Assembly (NCBI GenBank): GCA_036510735.1 | Contig: DATCDK010000163.1 | Location: forward strand, 1 to 22,799 | Reading direction: 5' to 3' | Length of the DNA stretch: 22,799 nt | Origin: PALSA-607 sp036510735 | GTDB taxonomy: Bacteria; Actinomycetota; Actinomycetes; Acidothermales; Acidothermaceae | Shown: piece after piece, positions 1 to 6,604 of the stretch | Numbering within the stretch: the stretch's first letter is position 1 | How the letters are laid out: the number at the start of each line of letters is the position of its first letter | Position numbers and translations under genes: made by a program | The notes under the pieces: model-generated | The model's input: only the letters and a program-made list of their open reading frames with translations | Databases searched by the model: none | What the model was told of the DNA's origin: nothing

Positions 1-471
1 GATCATGGGCTCGATGAAGCCGGGATGGTTGAAGTACTGCCGGAGCCGATCGACAGCCGGCGCGCCATCGCCGACTTCGGCGCGCGCCCGCTCGATGGCG
101 TCGAGGTACTGACGGCAGCTGGAATAGCTCGCGTACGCAGACGTCAAGAACGCGATGGCGTTTGTGATGCCGTCGTCGCGCATCTGGGCGAGTACGTCGG
201 GCAGTGTCGGCGCCCAGTGCCGGTTTCCCCAATACAAAGGCAGCCCGACCCCGTGCTCCTCGAACTCGTCGCGTAGTGCGGCAAGGAGAGCACGGTTCTG
301 GCCGTTGATCGGGCTCACTCCGCCCATGCGGTAGTAGTGCTGGGCAACGTCGACCAACCGCTCCCGGGCCACCCCACGACCGGCGGTCACATTCTCCAGA
401 AATGGCATCACGTCGTCGGGCCCTTCAGGACCACCGAATGAGACGAGGAGCACGGCGTCGTAGGGTCGCAT
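1..471 (-). CDS. hemH: Ferrochelatase (coproporphyrin-type), N-terminal half, cut by window edge
   Basis: The visible 157 residues are the N-terminal part of a ferrochelatase, which inserts ferrous iron into a porphyrin in the last part of haem synthesis. In actinobacteria the substrate is normally coproporphyrin III (CpfC type), and the enzyme is cytoplasmic. The protein opens MRPYDAVLLVSFGGPEGPDD, the typical first beta strand and loop of the family, followed by FLENVTAGRG (residues 24-33) and the conserved GGVSPIN block near residues 50-56; SAYASYSSCRQY follows at about 111-122. The catalytic His and Glu of the C-terminal half lie outside the window. The ATG at 469-471 is chosen because the family motif begins within 10 residues of it; GGGAAG lies about 10 bases upstream. 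The gene is divergent from the adenylate kinase gene across 48 bp. Family identity is secure; the coproporphyrin assignment rests on taxonomy. Confidence 0.93.
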   Translation of the reverse strand, partial: MRPYDAVLLVSFGGPEGPDDVMPFLENVTAGRGVARERLVDVAQHYYRMGGVSPINGQNRALLAALRDEFEEHGVGLPLYWGNRHWAPTLPDVLAQMRDDGITNAIAFLTSAYASYSSCRQYLDAIERARAEVGDGAPAVDRLRQYFNHPGFIEPMI

Positions 472-519
472 CTTTCGATCTTCCCAGTTGCCGATGGCTG
501 ACCGACGAAAGGCTCCAGT

Positions 520-1101
520 GTGCACGTCCTGCTGATCGGCCCACCTGCTTCGGGCAAGGGCACCCAAGGCCGCCGCATCGCGGCTAGGTACGGGGTCACG
601 TACCTGTCCTCCGGCGAGATCTTGCGCAAGGAGGTCGCCACTGGCACCGAGCTTGGCAAGCGGGTCGCCGACGACCTAGCTGCCGGCGATCTGGTGCCCG
701 ACGAGCTGATGCTCGAGGTCCTGCGGGCGCCCTTGCAGGCGGCACTGACCAGTGGCGGGTACGTGCTTGATGGATTTCCTCGCAACGTCGCACAGGCACG
801 CGAACTCTCGGCGTATGCAGCGGAGCTGGGTGGCATTCCGGACGCGGCCGTGTGGTTCGACGTCGAGGACGCCGAGTTACTGCGACGTACCCGCAGCCGC
901 GCGCTAGCGGAAGGCCGCGTCGACGATGTCGATGCGGTCGCCCGGCACCGCATCGACGTGTACGCCGCCGCGACCGCACCCCTCATCGACCATTACCGCG
1001 CACAACAATTGCTGATCCGCATCGACGCCGCGAAGCCCGTCGACGAAGTCACCGACGTCGTGCTGCAAGCACTCGAACCCTTCAAAACAAAGGGAAGTTA
1101 G
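520..1101 (+). CDS. adk: Adenylate kinase, short-LID form
   Basis: This 193-residue protein is a nucleoside monophosphate kinase of the adenylate kinase family, transferring phosphate between ATP and AMP (2 ADP) in the cytosol. The P-loop GPPASGKGT is at residues 7-15, the NMP-binding stretch SSGEILRKEV at 30-39, DGFPRN at 84-89, and the arginine-rich LID region near 123-136 (RTRSRALAEGRVDD). The LID is the short type without the long zinc or beta-rich insertion, so the length fits short actinobacterial Adks. GTG at 520 is the start because the P-loop strand MHVLLIGPP begins immediately and GAAAGG sits 8 bases upstream. The main adk of most actinobacteria lies in the ribosomal-protein cluster beside secY and map. 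Its position here beside ferrochelatase suggests a second copy, but I cannot see the rest of the genome. Confidence 0.9.
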   Translation: MHVLLIGPPASGKGTQGRRIAARYGVTYLSSGEILRKEVATGTELGKRVADDLAAGDLVPDELMLEVLRAPLQAALTSGGYVLDGFPRNVAQARELSAYAAELGGIPDAAVWFDVEDAELLRRTRSRALAEGRVDDVDAVARHRIDVYAAATAPLIDHYRAQQLLIRIDAAKPVDEVTDVVLQALEPFKTKGS

Positions 1102-1112
1102 AAGACTTTCGA

Positions 1113-1667
1113 TCAGCCGTGCGTCAGGCGCATCCACATTGACCGGTGCAGCTCGGCGTCCGGCGCAGCACCGGGTCTGCTGTCTGCACGCCGCGTACAC
1201 AAAGCGCTCAGCCAACTCGCAACCGCACCGGGGTGCTCTTCGAGGTCGCTCAATGGAATCGCCGCGAGGCTGACCGCCAGCTGCGCGAACGTCGGTGCAT
1301 CGACATCGGCCGCGAGCTCGCCCTCGTCGACGATCTCAAGAGCGAGGTGCGCAAGCGGGCAGTAGAAAAACAGCAGCCGGTCATGCAGGGGCACGAACCG
1401 ATGCCACGTGAACGGACTCGCTTCGAGGATTCCCCACAGAACGTCCGCCGCGGCGATGTGTCGCGATGACAGCACTCCGAGTGGCTGATCACCGCCGAGT
1501 AGATACGGCGCAACAGCTGCGGCGACGGCGAGGCTGTCCTGCGGGTCGATCACGAACAGCTGAGCCGTGATCGGATCGAAGTGCCCAAGCGCTCCGCCGG
1601 TCGCGCGGCTCACCTCAAGCACGGCTCCCTTAGGGCGTGGTTGCACGGCGACGACCAGACTGCTCAC
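1113..1667 (-). CDS. Unrecognised protein divergent from sepH
   Basis: I do not recognise this protein. From the GTG at 1665-1667 it is 184 residues and starts VSSLVVAVQPRPKG, which looks like the first strand of a folded domain. It contains HFDPITAQLFVIDPQ, ADVLWGILEASPFTWHRFV and LLFFYCPLAHLALEIVDEG, a mix of hydrophobic helices and strands with no convincing transmembrane segment, signal peptide or catalytic motif. The open frame reaches back to a TTG at 1742, which would add 25 polar residues; I prefer the GTG because the extension looks non-protein-like, but the start is unsettled. It converges on adk with an 11-bp gap and is divergent from sepH. Composition and codon bias support coding on this strand rather than in the opposing frames. 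Confidence 0.65.
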   Translation of the reverse strand: MSSLVVAVQPRPKGAVLEVSRATGGALGHFDPITAQLFVIDPQDSLAVAAAVAPYLLGGDQPLGVLSSRHIAAADVLWGILEASPFTWHRFVPLHDRLLFFYCPLAHLALEIVDEGELAADVDAPTFAQLAVSLAAIPLSDLEEHPGAVASWLSALCTRRADSRPGAAPDAELHRSMWMRLTHG

Positions 1668-1830
1668 TCTCGATCTTTCGGCCGACGGCACCCGCTCCCG
1701 CTCGCCCGTTTGGGGTGCGGCCAATGCCACGAACGTCCGCAATCGCTACCCGATTGGCCCAAGGACCGGTCGGCGCGGCAGACTGCCTTCGGATGCAGCT
1801 GGGCACATGGGGACGCATCGATAGTCGGTG

Positions 1831-1836
1831 AGGAGG
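1831..1836 (+). promoter_or_regulatory. Shine-Dalgarno of sepH
   Basis: AGGAGG lies 4 bases before the ATG at 1841, a full consensus ribosome binding site that fixes the sepH start. Confidence 0.8.
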
Positions 1837-1840
1837 TCAG

Positions 1841-2830
1841 ATGGCGGAGCTGCGGCTGGTAGGCGTGAGCGAGGACGGCGAGCGCCTGGTCCTGACCGAC
1901 GACGCCGGTGTCCAGCACACGATCGTCATCGACGAACGACTTCGGGCCGGCGTCAATGGCCACCTCTCGCGGCTAGGCCAGCTCACGATGGCGCTAGAAA
2001 GCCGCATCTCCCCACGCGAGATCCAGAACCGGGTGCGCAGCGGCGAGTCGGCTGAGCATGTCGCAGAGAGCGCCGGAGTCCCGCTTGAACGGGTCTTGAG
2101 GTTCGTCGGGCCGGTGCTTCGCGAACGCGAGCACATCGCCGACCAAGCCCGACGCGCGCGGTTGGCTGGCAGCAGCGGCCCGACGTCACTGCTTGGTGAC
2201 CTGGTGACCAGGGCCGCGAGTAGGCGCGACGTCGACGCGGACGATGTCGACTGGGACTCCGCACGCCGTGAAGACCAAACCTGGGTCGTCACCACCACAT
2301 GGCCTGACGGCACAACAGCGATGTGGGCGCTCGACCTCCTGCGCCATCAAGCCACCCCGCTCGACGCCGCAGCCCGCCGAATCAGCGGATCCGTCGACGA
2401 AGCGATCGAGGACTCCAGCACGTCGTCTCGAGGCTTCCCCGACATCGCGAACTCCCCTGACTTCGCGCGCTTCGATGCGAATCAGACAGATGCCGTGCGG
2501 CTCGAGAACGATGACGACACCGGCGCCAAGGTGCACCAGTTCATCCCGCGATCAGTGCCAACCCCAGTCGAAGATCTGCCGCCTAACGACACGGCCGTCG
2601 AGGACGTTGTCGAAGACATCGAGTTGGACGACGAGGTGTTGGCCGACGTCGACGAGCCATCCGCAGCTGACGCCGCGGCCGATGACGATGAGGCGGTCGC
2701 GTCGACGGAGCCGACTGCCGAACCTGCGGCAGGCACCCCTCGACGACAGGGCGGGCGCGCAGTGCGACGGGCCGCCGTGCCGAAGTGGGACGACATCATG
2801 TTCGGGATGAAGCCGAAAGACGGCTCTTAA
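1841..2830 (+). CDS. sepH: Septation protein SepH (DUF3071)
   Basis: This 329-residue protein matches SepH, the actinobacterial cell-division protein that binds FtsZ through its N-terminal domain and promotes Z-ring assembly in the cytoplasm. Residues 1 to about 110 carry the DUF3071 signature: MAELRLVGVSEDGERLVL, then FTI-like AGVQHTIVIDE, then a helix-turn-helix-like segment with SPREIQNRVRSGESAEHVAE (about 57-76) and GVPLERVLRFVGPVLRERE. The middle (about 120-180) continues the conserved domain, with DDVDWDSARREDQTWVV. The C-terminal 110 residues are very acidic and low-complexity, presumably disordered, and end in the conserved C-terminal motif VPKWDDIMFGMKP. The perfect SD at 1831-1836 fixes the start. 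Its stop TAA overlaps the stop of the convergent MFS gene. It sits close to ferrochelatase, as I recall for Streptomyces. Confidence 0.93.
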   Translation: MAELRLVGVSEDGERLVLTDDAGVQHTIVIDERLRAGVNGHLSRLGQLTMALESRISPREIQNRVRSGESAEHVAESAGVPLERVLRFVGPVLREREHIADQARRARLAGSSGPTSLLGDLVTRAASRRDVDADDVDWDSARREDQTWVVTTTWPDGTTAMWALDLLRHQATPLDAAARRISGSVDEAIEDSSTSSRGFPDIANSPDFARFDANQTDAVRLENDDDTGAKVHQFIPRSVPTPVEDLPPNDTAVEDVVEDIELDDEVLADVDEPSAADAAADDDEAVASTEPTAEPAAGTPRRQGGRAVRRAAVPKWDDIMFGMKPKDGS

Positions 2831-4068
2831 GCCTCTGAACTGCGGTTATATCTTCGCGGCCGCAGGGCACCCGCTGCTACCGCCGCAACCACGAAGAGCA
2901 CAGCCACCAGCCACAGGGCACTCAACAGGCTGGTCTCCTGGGCCAGGAAGCCGACGGCCGGCGGACCGGCAAGGTTGGCGAAGTAGCCGATGCTTGCGAC
3001 CACGCTGACGCGGGCTGCCGGGTTCGGGCCGCTCTCGGCGGCGGCGGACATACCGAGCGGGAAGCCCATCGACACGCCGATTGCCCAGAGCAGAACTGCG
3101 ATCAGCATCATCGCGGGGTTCCCGACCAGGATGAACAGCGCGATGCCCAGGATCCCCACGATCGAGGTGATCCGTACGGTCCGAACGCGGCCGAGCCGGT
3201 CAACTACGGGACCACCAAACACCCGGGCGGTGGTCTCACCAATCGCGAACGCGGTAAAGAACAGCGCGGCTATCGCGGCCGGGCGGCCGTGACCCTCAGT
3301 GGCGGCCAGTGTGAGCCAGTTGTTGGCCGACCCCTCGCCGAGTTCGGCGCCGAGCATCACGAGACCGATCATCAGCAGGGTCCAGTCGGTCCAGCCGAGC
3401 AGCCAGCCTCGGAACCGGGCTGCCCGAGGCAACCTCTCCGCGGCACTCACCTGCACGTCACGGGATCCGTCGGGAATCGCGGCGGCGGCGACGAGGGCGA
3501 TCACCACGATAAGAGCCGCCTCGCCGCTGAACTGCACAGCCGGACTCACGTTGAGCGCGGCACAGCCGGCGCCGATGCCGGAGCCGAGCGCGGCGCCCGC
3601 GGACCACGCCCCGTGCATGAAGGGCATGAGCGTGCGGCCGAACGCGCGCTCAATGGCCGCTCCTTCGACATTGATCATCACGTCGAGCGTGCCGATCGCC
3701 AAGCCGGCGAGCACGAAGCCCACGGCAACGACCGGAACGGACTTCAGGGCGCCGGCACCGACTCCGACGACTGTCACGGCCACGGCGATCAGCAGCATGG
3801 CCGCGGGGAGCGCACGGCGGGGGCCAAGCCAGGCCAGGATCGGTGTGGAAATCAACAGGCCGGTAACCGACCCGACGGTGATGCCCGCGAGAAGCACGCC
3901 GAGACCGCCCGTGCCCAGGTTCAAGTCTGCGCGTATCGCGGGCAAGCGTGGGCCCCAGGTCGACAGCGCAATGCCGCCGACAGCGAAAGCTGCGACGATC
4001 GCGTTGCGCCAACGGACCAACGTCGGCCGATCGAAGTCCTCGAGAGATATGATCGTTCGATCAGACAT
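2827..4068 (-). CDS. MFS transporter, 12 TM, YbjJ/FucP-like
   Basis: This is a major facilitator superfamily permease of about 413 residues in the inner membrane. Twelve hydrophobic segments can be counted. They run from WRNAIVAAFAVGGIALSTWG through VPVVAVGFVLAGLAIGTLDV and the charged turn GELGEGSANNW-like region before TM8 to the final LWLVAVLFVVAAVAAGAL. The cytoplasmic loop between TM2 and TM3 (LAWLGPRRALPA) and the GPVVDRLGRVRTVR loop between TM8 and TM9 fit the MFS A motif. The two-half layout and ELGEGSANNW resemble the YbjJ/fucose-permease-like group. Substrate is unknown; a sugar or sugar-phosphate-linked compound is a guess from the divergent DeoR gene. The start is uncertain: ATG at 4068 or 4077, neither with a clear SD, and a candidate operator overlaps both. 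Confidence 0.85.
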   Translation of the reverse strand: MSDRTIISLEDFDRPTLVRWRNAIVAAFAVGGIALSTWGPRLPAIRADLNLGTGGLGVLLAGITVGSVTGLLISTPILAWLGPRRALPAAMLLIAVAVTVVGVGAGALKSVPVVAVGFVLAGLAIGTLDVMINVEGAAIERAFGRTLMPFMHGAWSAGAALGSGIGAGCAALNVSPAVQFSGEAALIVVIALVAAAAIPDGSRDVQVSAAERLPRAARFRGWLLGWTDWTLLMIGLVMLGAELGEGSANNWLTLAATEGHGRPAAIAALFFTAFAIGETTARVFGGPVVDRLGRVRTVRITSIVGILGIALFILVGNPAMMLIAVLLWAIGVSMGFPLGMSAAAESGPNPAARVSVVASIGYFANLAGPPAVGFLAQETSLLSALWLVAVLFVVAAVAAGALRPRRYNRSSEA

Positions 4069-4084
4069 AGCGATCATTCAATCA
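4050..4084. promoter_or_regulatory. Two phased near-palindromes, candidate DeoR operator
   Basis: TGATCGTTCGATCA (4050-4063) is an inverted repeat with 6-base arms around TT. A related copy, CGATCATTCAATCA (4071-4084), matches it at 11 of 14 positions. The centres are 21 bp apart, about two helical turns. They lie between and across the divergent MFS and DeoR starts, the usual place for autoregulation by a DeoR-family repressor. Binding by this protein is inferred. Confidence 0.5.
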
Positions 4085-4104
4085 CGGAGATCGGCGGTCG
4101 GCGC

Positions 4105-4863
4105 ATGGGGAGCAAGGTCCGGCAGAAGGAGATCCTCGACGCGCTCCATCGTGACGGTCGTGTCGAGGTGCCCGAACTGGCCGAGCGTCTCGGGATCTCG
4201 GCGATCACCATCCGACGCGACCTCGATCAGCTCGCTGAATCCGGTGCACTGCGGCGCGTGCGGGGTGGCGCGGTCACGAACTCTCTGCGGGGCGAGGGGC
4301 TTCCGTTTGAGGTTCGCGCCGTCGACGACTCTGCCCTCAAGGCGCGTCTGGCCCGGGCGGCGGTCGCTCTAATCGCCGACGGTGAGGCGGTAGCGGTCGA
4401 CAGCGGCACCACAGGGGCGGCGGCCGCTCTCGCCCTCGCGAACCGGAGCGTCACGGCGATGCCGTTCTCGGTCCAGGGCATCGCCGCGCTCGCAGCCGGT
4501 TCCGGTGTCACCCTGCTGCTACCAGGTGGCTCGGTGCGACGCCCCGAGGGCACGATAGTCGGCCCGCTGGCCCAGCAGACCCTTACCGCCCTACGGTTCG
4601 ACACCGCGATCCTGACCTGCTGCGCCGCCGCCCCCGAGGTTGGTGTCACGGCATACGACGTTGACGACGCCGCCATCAAGCGAGCCTTGCGTCACGCATC
4701 TGAGCGCACGATCCTGATCGCGGAAGGGGCCAAGTTCACCCGTAGCGCCATGGCGGTCGTCTGCCGCCTCGACGAGGTCGACGTGTTGGTCACCGACGAC
4801 TCAGCACCAGCCGAGGTCCTCGCCGGCCTGAGCGAGAGCGGCGTCCACGTCGTCACCGCGTGA
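4105..4863 (+). CDS. DeoR-family transcriptional regulator
   Basis: This 252-residue protein is a DeoR/GlpR-type repressor. The N-terminal winged helix-turn-helix is at about residues 5-60, with GRVEVPELAERLGISAITIR followed by RDLDQLAESGALRRVRGGAV, the standard recognition-helix signature. The C-terminal ISOCOT-like sensor domain (about 75-250) has VDSGTTGAAAALALA and VTAMPFSVQGIAALA, followed by LLPGGSVRRPEGTIVGPLA; members of this family usually bind a phosphorylated sugar. The ATG at 4105 begins MGSKVRQKEILDAL, the expected first helix, although a GGAGA sits rather far upstream (4086-4090). It is divergent from the MFS gene with 36 bp between starts, so it probably controls that transporter and itself. 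The effector is unknown. Confidence 0.92.
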   Translation: MGSKVRQKEILDALHRDGRVEVPELAERLGISAITIRRDLDQLAESGALRRVRGGAVTNSLRGEGLPFEVRAVDDSALKARLARAAVALIADGEAVAVDSGTTGAAAALALANRSVTAMPFSVQGIAALAAGSGVTLLLPGGSVRRPEGTIVGPLAQQTLTALRFDTAILTCCAAAPEVGVTAYDVDDAAIKRALRHASERTILIAEGAKFTRSAMAVVCRLDEVDVLVTDDSAPAEVLAGLSESGVHVVTA

Positions 4864-4931
4864 TCACCGCTGCCGCCGCGTTGCACATCACCAGGTCATG
4901 CGGGATCGCTGCGGCTGCGGATGTATCAGGC

Positions 4932-4957
4932 GAGCGCTGCGGCGCTCTTCTTTGTTG
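4932..4957 (+). terminator. Rho-independent terminator after the DeoR gene
   Basis: A 6-bp perfect stem GAGCGC (4932-4937), loop TGCG, and GCGCTC (4942-4947) is followed directly by the T-rich run TTCTTTGTTG. It is 68 bp past the DeoR stop and upstream of the protease cassette, so it would separate the two units. Confidence 0.6.
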
Positions 4958-5002
4958 AAGCCGGCGGTCCGTCGGCTGAAGCGAAGCGCAGCGAACGACC
5001 CC

Positions 5003-5007
5003 AGGAG
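5003..5007 (+). promoter_or_regulatory. Shine-Dalgarno of the first small cassette ORF
   Basis: AGGAG ends 5 bases before the GTG at 5013. It is a strong site in an otherwise gene-poor 149-bp stretch after the DeoR gene and is the main evidence that the 60-residue ORF is translated. Confidence 0.55.
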
Positions 5008-5012
5008 AGCGC

Positions 5013-5195
5013 GTGACCGTCATGGTGACTGCCGACAAGCTCATGGTCGCCCTCATCCGCGGGCGCACCCGCTCCGTGCCGGATGAGGTCGACGCCAACG
5101 TCGCCCGAGCCCGTAGCCGCGAACGGATCCTGCTCGTTCAACGCACCCTCGCCCGGCGGCGGCAACGCGTCATCGCGGCCCGGCGGCTTCAATGA
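5013..5195 (+). CDS. Small arginine-rich protein, 60 aa, first ORF of the protease cassette
   Basis: I do not recognise this protein. It is 60 residues, starting GTG with a good SD (5003-5007). The N-terminal third, MTVMVTADKLMVALIRGRT, is mildly hydrophobic. The rest is rich in Arg (VARARSRERILLVQRTLARR and on to the C-terminus) and predicted helical, with basic and aliphatic residues alternating as in an amphipathic helix. Its stop TGA overlaps the ATG of the next small ORF (ATGA at 5192-5195). It lies downstream of the DeoR terminator, so it is most likely the start of the cassette transcript rather than part of the DeoR unit. Possible roles are a nucleic-acid- or protein-binding peptide, or a protease substrate; none can be shown. 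A non-coding leader remains possible. Confidence 0.5.
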   Translation: MTVMVTADKLMVALIRGRTRSVPDEVDANVARARSRERILLVQRTLARRRQRVIAARRLQ

Positions 5196-5314
5196 CAGGC
5201 ACCCGCACGACACCGACGACTACTCCAACTTTCGCGGCCACCGCGACCAGCGCTGCGTGCGATCATCACGAAACGCGCACCATGACAATCGCGGCATCAC
5301 GGCCCAAGGAGTAG
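5192..5314 (+). CDS. Tiny threonine-rich ORF, 40 aa, coupled to both neighbours
   Basis: This 40-codon ORF begins inside the stop of the 60-residue ORF (ATGA) and ends with a TAG (5312-5314) that directly follows the Shine-Dalgarno AAGGAG of the subtilisin gene. A ribosome finishing here would be 2 bases from the next ATG. The peptide, MTGTRTTPTTTPTFAATATS and then AACDHHETRT, is unusually rich in Thr and Ala, with no recognisable domain. It could be a translation-coupling leader, a small substrate, or spurious. The argument for it is the gapless stop/start geometry on both sides, not its sequence. Confidence 0.35.
   Translation: MTGTRTTPTTTPTFAATATSAACDHHETRTMTIAASRPKE
5306..5311 (+). promoter_or_regulatory. 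Shine-Dalgarno deciding the subtilisin start
   Basis: AAGGAG lies 5 bases before the ATG at 5317 and fixes that start, although the frame stays open further upstream. The site is embedded in the last codons of the 40-residue ORF. Confidence 0.75.
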
Positions 5315-5316
5315 TC

Positions 5317-6504
5317 ATGCATCTGGAACGCAACGACGCGATGTCTCGTCTTCTCGACCGCCATCCCACGATCGAGCACGTGCCTGGGAGCTCCGGTCAA
5401 GGCACGCTCATCAGGCGCGACCAGCTGCTGGTGTCAGGCCGCGACGCCGCCGCGGTGGAGGAACGAGCCGGTCGATGGTTCGACAGCCGCGAGGACGACG
5501 CAGAAACCGGCGTCGCCATCCTCCGCCTGCGCCCAGGGGTAGATGTGTGCGATCTCGCCGCAAACCTGTCTGGTGCCACAGCTCACCGCACGCTGAACGC
5601 CGGACCCAACCACGTTCTAACCGCTGCTCCGAACTGGGCGCCGGGGCCGGCCGACGAGCCGGTGCCAGCCGACGCCGTCGCGGCGCCACACTTCCCATCG
5701 ACGCCACCCACTCGCCCGATCACGGTCGCGATCCTCGATACCGGCATCTCTCCGCACCCGTGGTTCACCGGCCAAAACTGGTACAGCTCCTGCGGCCCTG
5801 AGGTCCAAGAGGTCCCGGATGCCGACGACGACACTCGGCTCGACTCGGTCGCCGGTCACGGCACCTTCATCGCCGGCGTCGTCGCGATGCACGCTCCCGC
5901 TGCCAGCCTCACGATCGGCAAGGTCATTGCGGGCGACGGCGTCACTGACGAGCTTCGTCTCCTGCGGGGGCTGGCCCGGCTGCGCACGCACGCTCACCAC
6001 CACCGGACGCCCGTTGACGTCATCAGCTTGTCGCTTGGTTGCTACACCCACGACGACAAGCCCTCACCAGTTCTCGAGCACGGGCTGCATGCCTTCGGTC
6101 ACGAGACGGTCGTCGTCGCGTGCGCCGGAAACTTCAGCAGTGATCGCCCTTACTGGCCAGCAGCGATGAAGCGCGTGGTAGCCGTCGCCTCGCTCGATGC
6201 CGACGGCTTCGGCCGGGCGGAGTTTTCCAACTACGGCTGGTGGGTCGATGCCTCCACCGTCGGGGAGAACGTGGTCTCCAGCTTTTTCACGTTCGATGGC
6301 CCGGTCGGCAGCTCTGCTTCCGCAGAAGACTTCACTGGCTACGCGGCGTGGAGCGGCACCTCGTTCGCCGCACCACGGGTTGCGGCCGCTATCGCTGCCC
6401 GTGCCGCGGCGCAGAGCGTTTCCGCTTCAGCCGCCGCCGCCGAGATCCTCGACCCGACGCAGCACCCCTCGATGCCCGATCTCGGCGTACTGGTCGACCC
6501 ATGA
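5317..6504 (+). CDS. Subtilisin-family (S8) serine protease, cytoplasmic
   Basis: This 395-residue protein is a peptidase S8 (subtilase) with all catalytic residues present. Asp141 is in VAILDTGIS, His181 in GHGTFIAGVV, the oxyanion Asn272 in CAGNFS, and Ser349 in SGTSFAAPRV. Residues 1 to about 105 form a separate N-terminal region (a possible propeptide or partner-binding domain). A proline- and alanine-rich linker at about 106-134 connects it to the catalytic domain, which runs to the end. No signal peptide or membrane anchor is visible, unlike secreted subtilisins and mycosins, so it likely acts inside the cell. The start is set by AAGGAG at 5306-5311. It is followed after 100 bp by the ECF sigma gene on the same strand. 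Substrate is unknown; partners in the same cassette are obvious candidates. Confidence 0.92.
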   Translation: MHLERNDAMSRLLDRHPTIEHVPGSSGQGTLIRRDQLLVSGRDAAAVEERAGRWFDSREDDAETGVAILRLRPGVDVCDLAANLSGATAHRTLNAGPNHVLTAAPNWAPGPADEPVPADAVAAPHFPSTPPTRPITVAILDTGISPHPWFTGQNWYSSCGPEVQEVPDADDDTRLDSVAGHGTFIAGVVAMHAPAASLTIGKVIAGDGVTDELRLLRGLARLRTHAHHHRTPVDVISLSLGCYTHDDKPSPVLEHGLHAFGHETVVVACAGNFSSDRPYWPAAMKRVVAVASLDADGFGRAEFSNYGWWVDASTVGENVVSSFFTFDGPVGSSASAEDFTGYAAWSGTSFAAPRVAAAIAARAAAQSVSASAAAAEILDPTQHPSMPDLGVLVDP

Positions 6505-6604
6505 GCCCAAGTGACTCCAGAGTCGTCATCGTGAGCGATATCGTCGTGACCCTGCGCAACCCGCGACCCGCGGGCCGAACCGACCCCATCGGGAGGGCCC
6601 TGCC

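Noticed and set aside
3289..4104. Open frame extending the DeoR gene upstream across the MFS gene
   Set aside because: The upstream part is antisense to TM segments; the DeoR helix-turn-helix begins right after the ATG at 4105.
5083..5316. In-frame upstream extension of the subtilisin
   Set aside because: AAGGAG at 5306-5311 and ATG at 5317 give a better start; the extension shows no signal peptide or domain.
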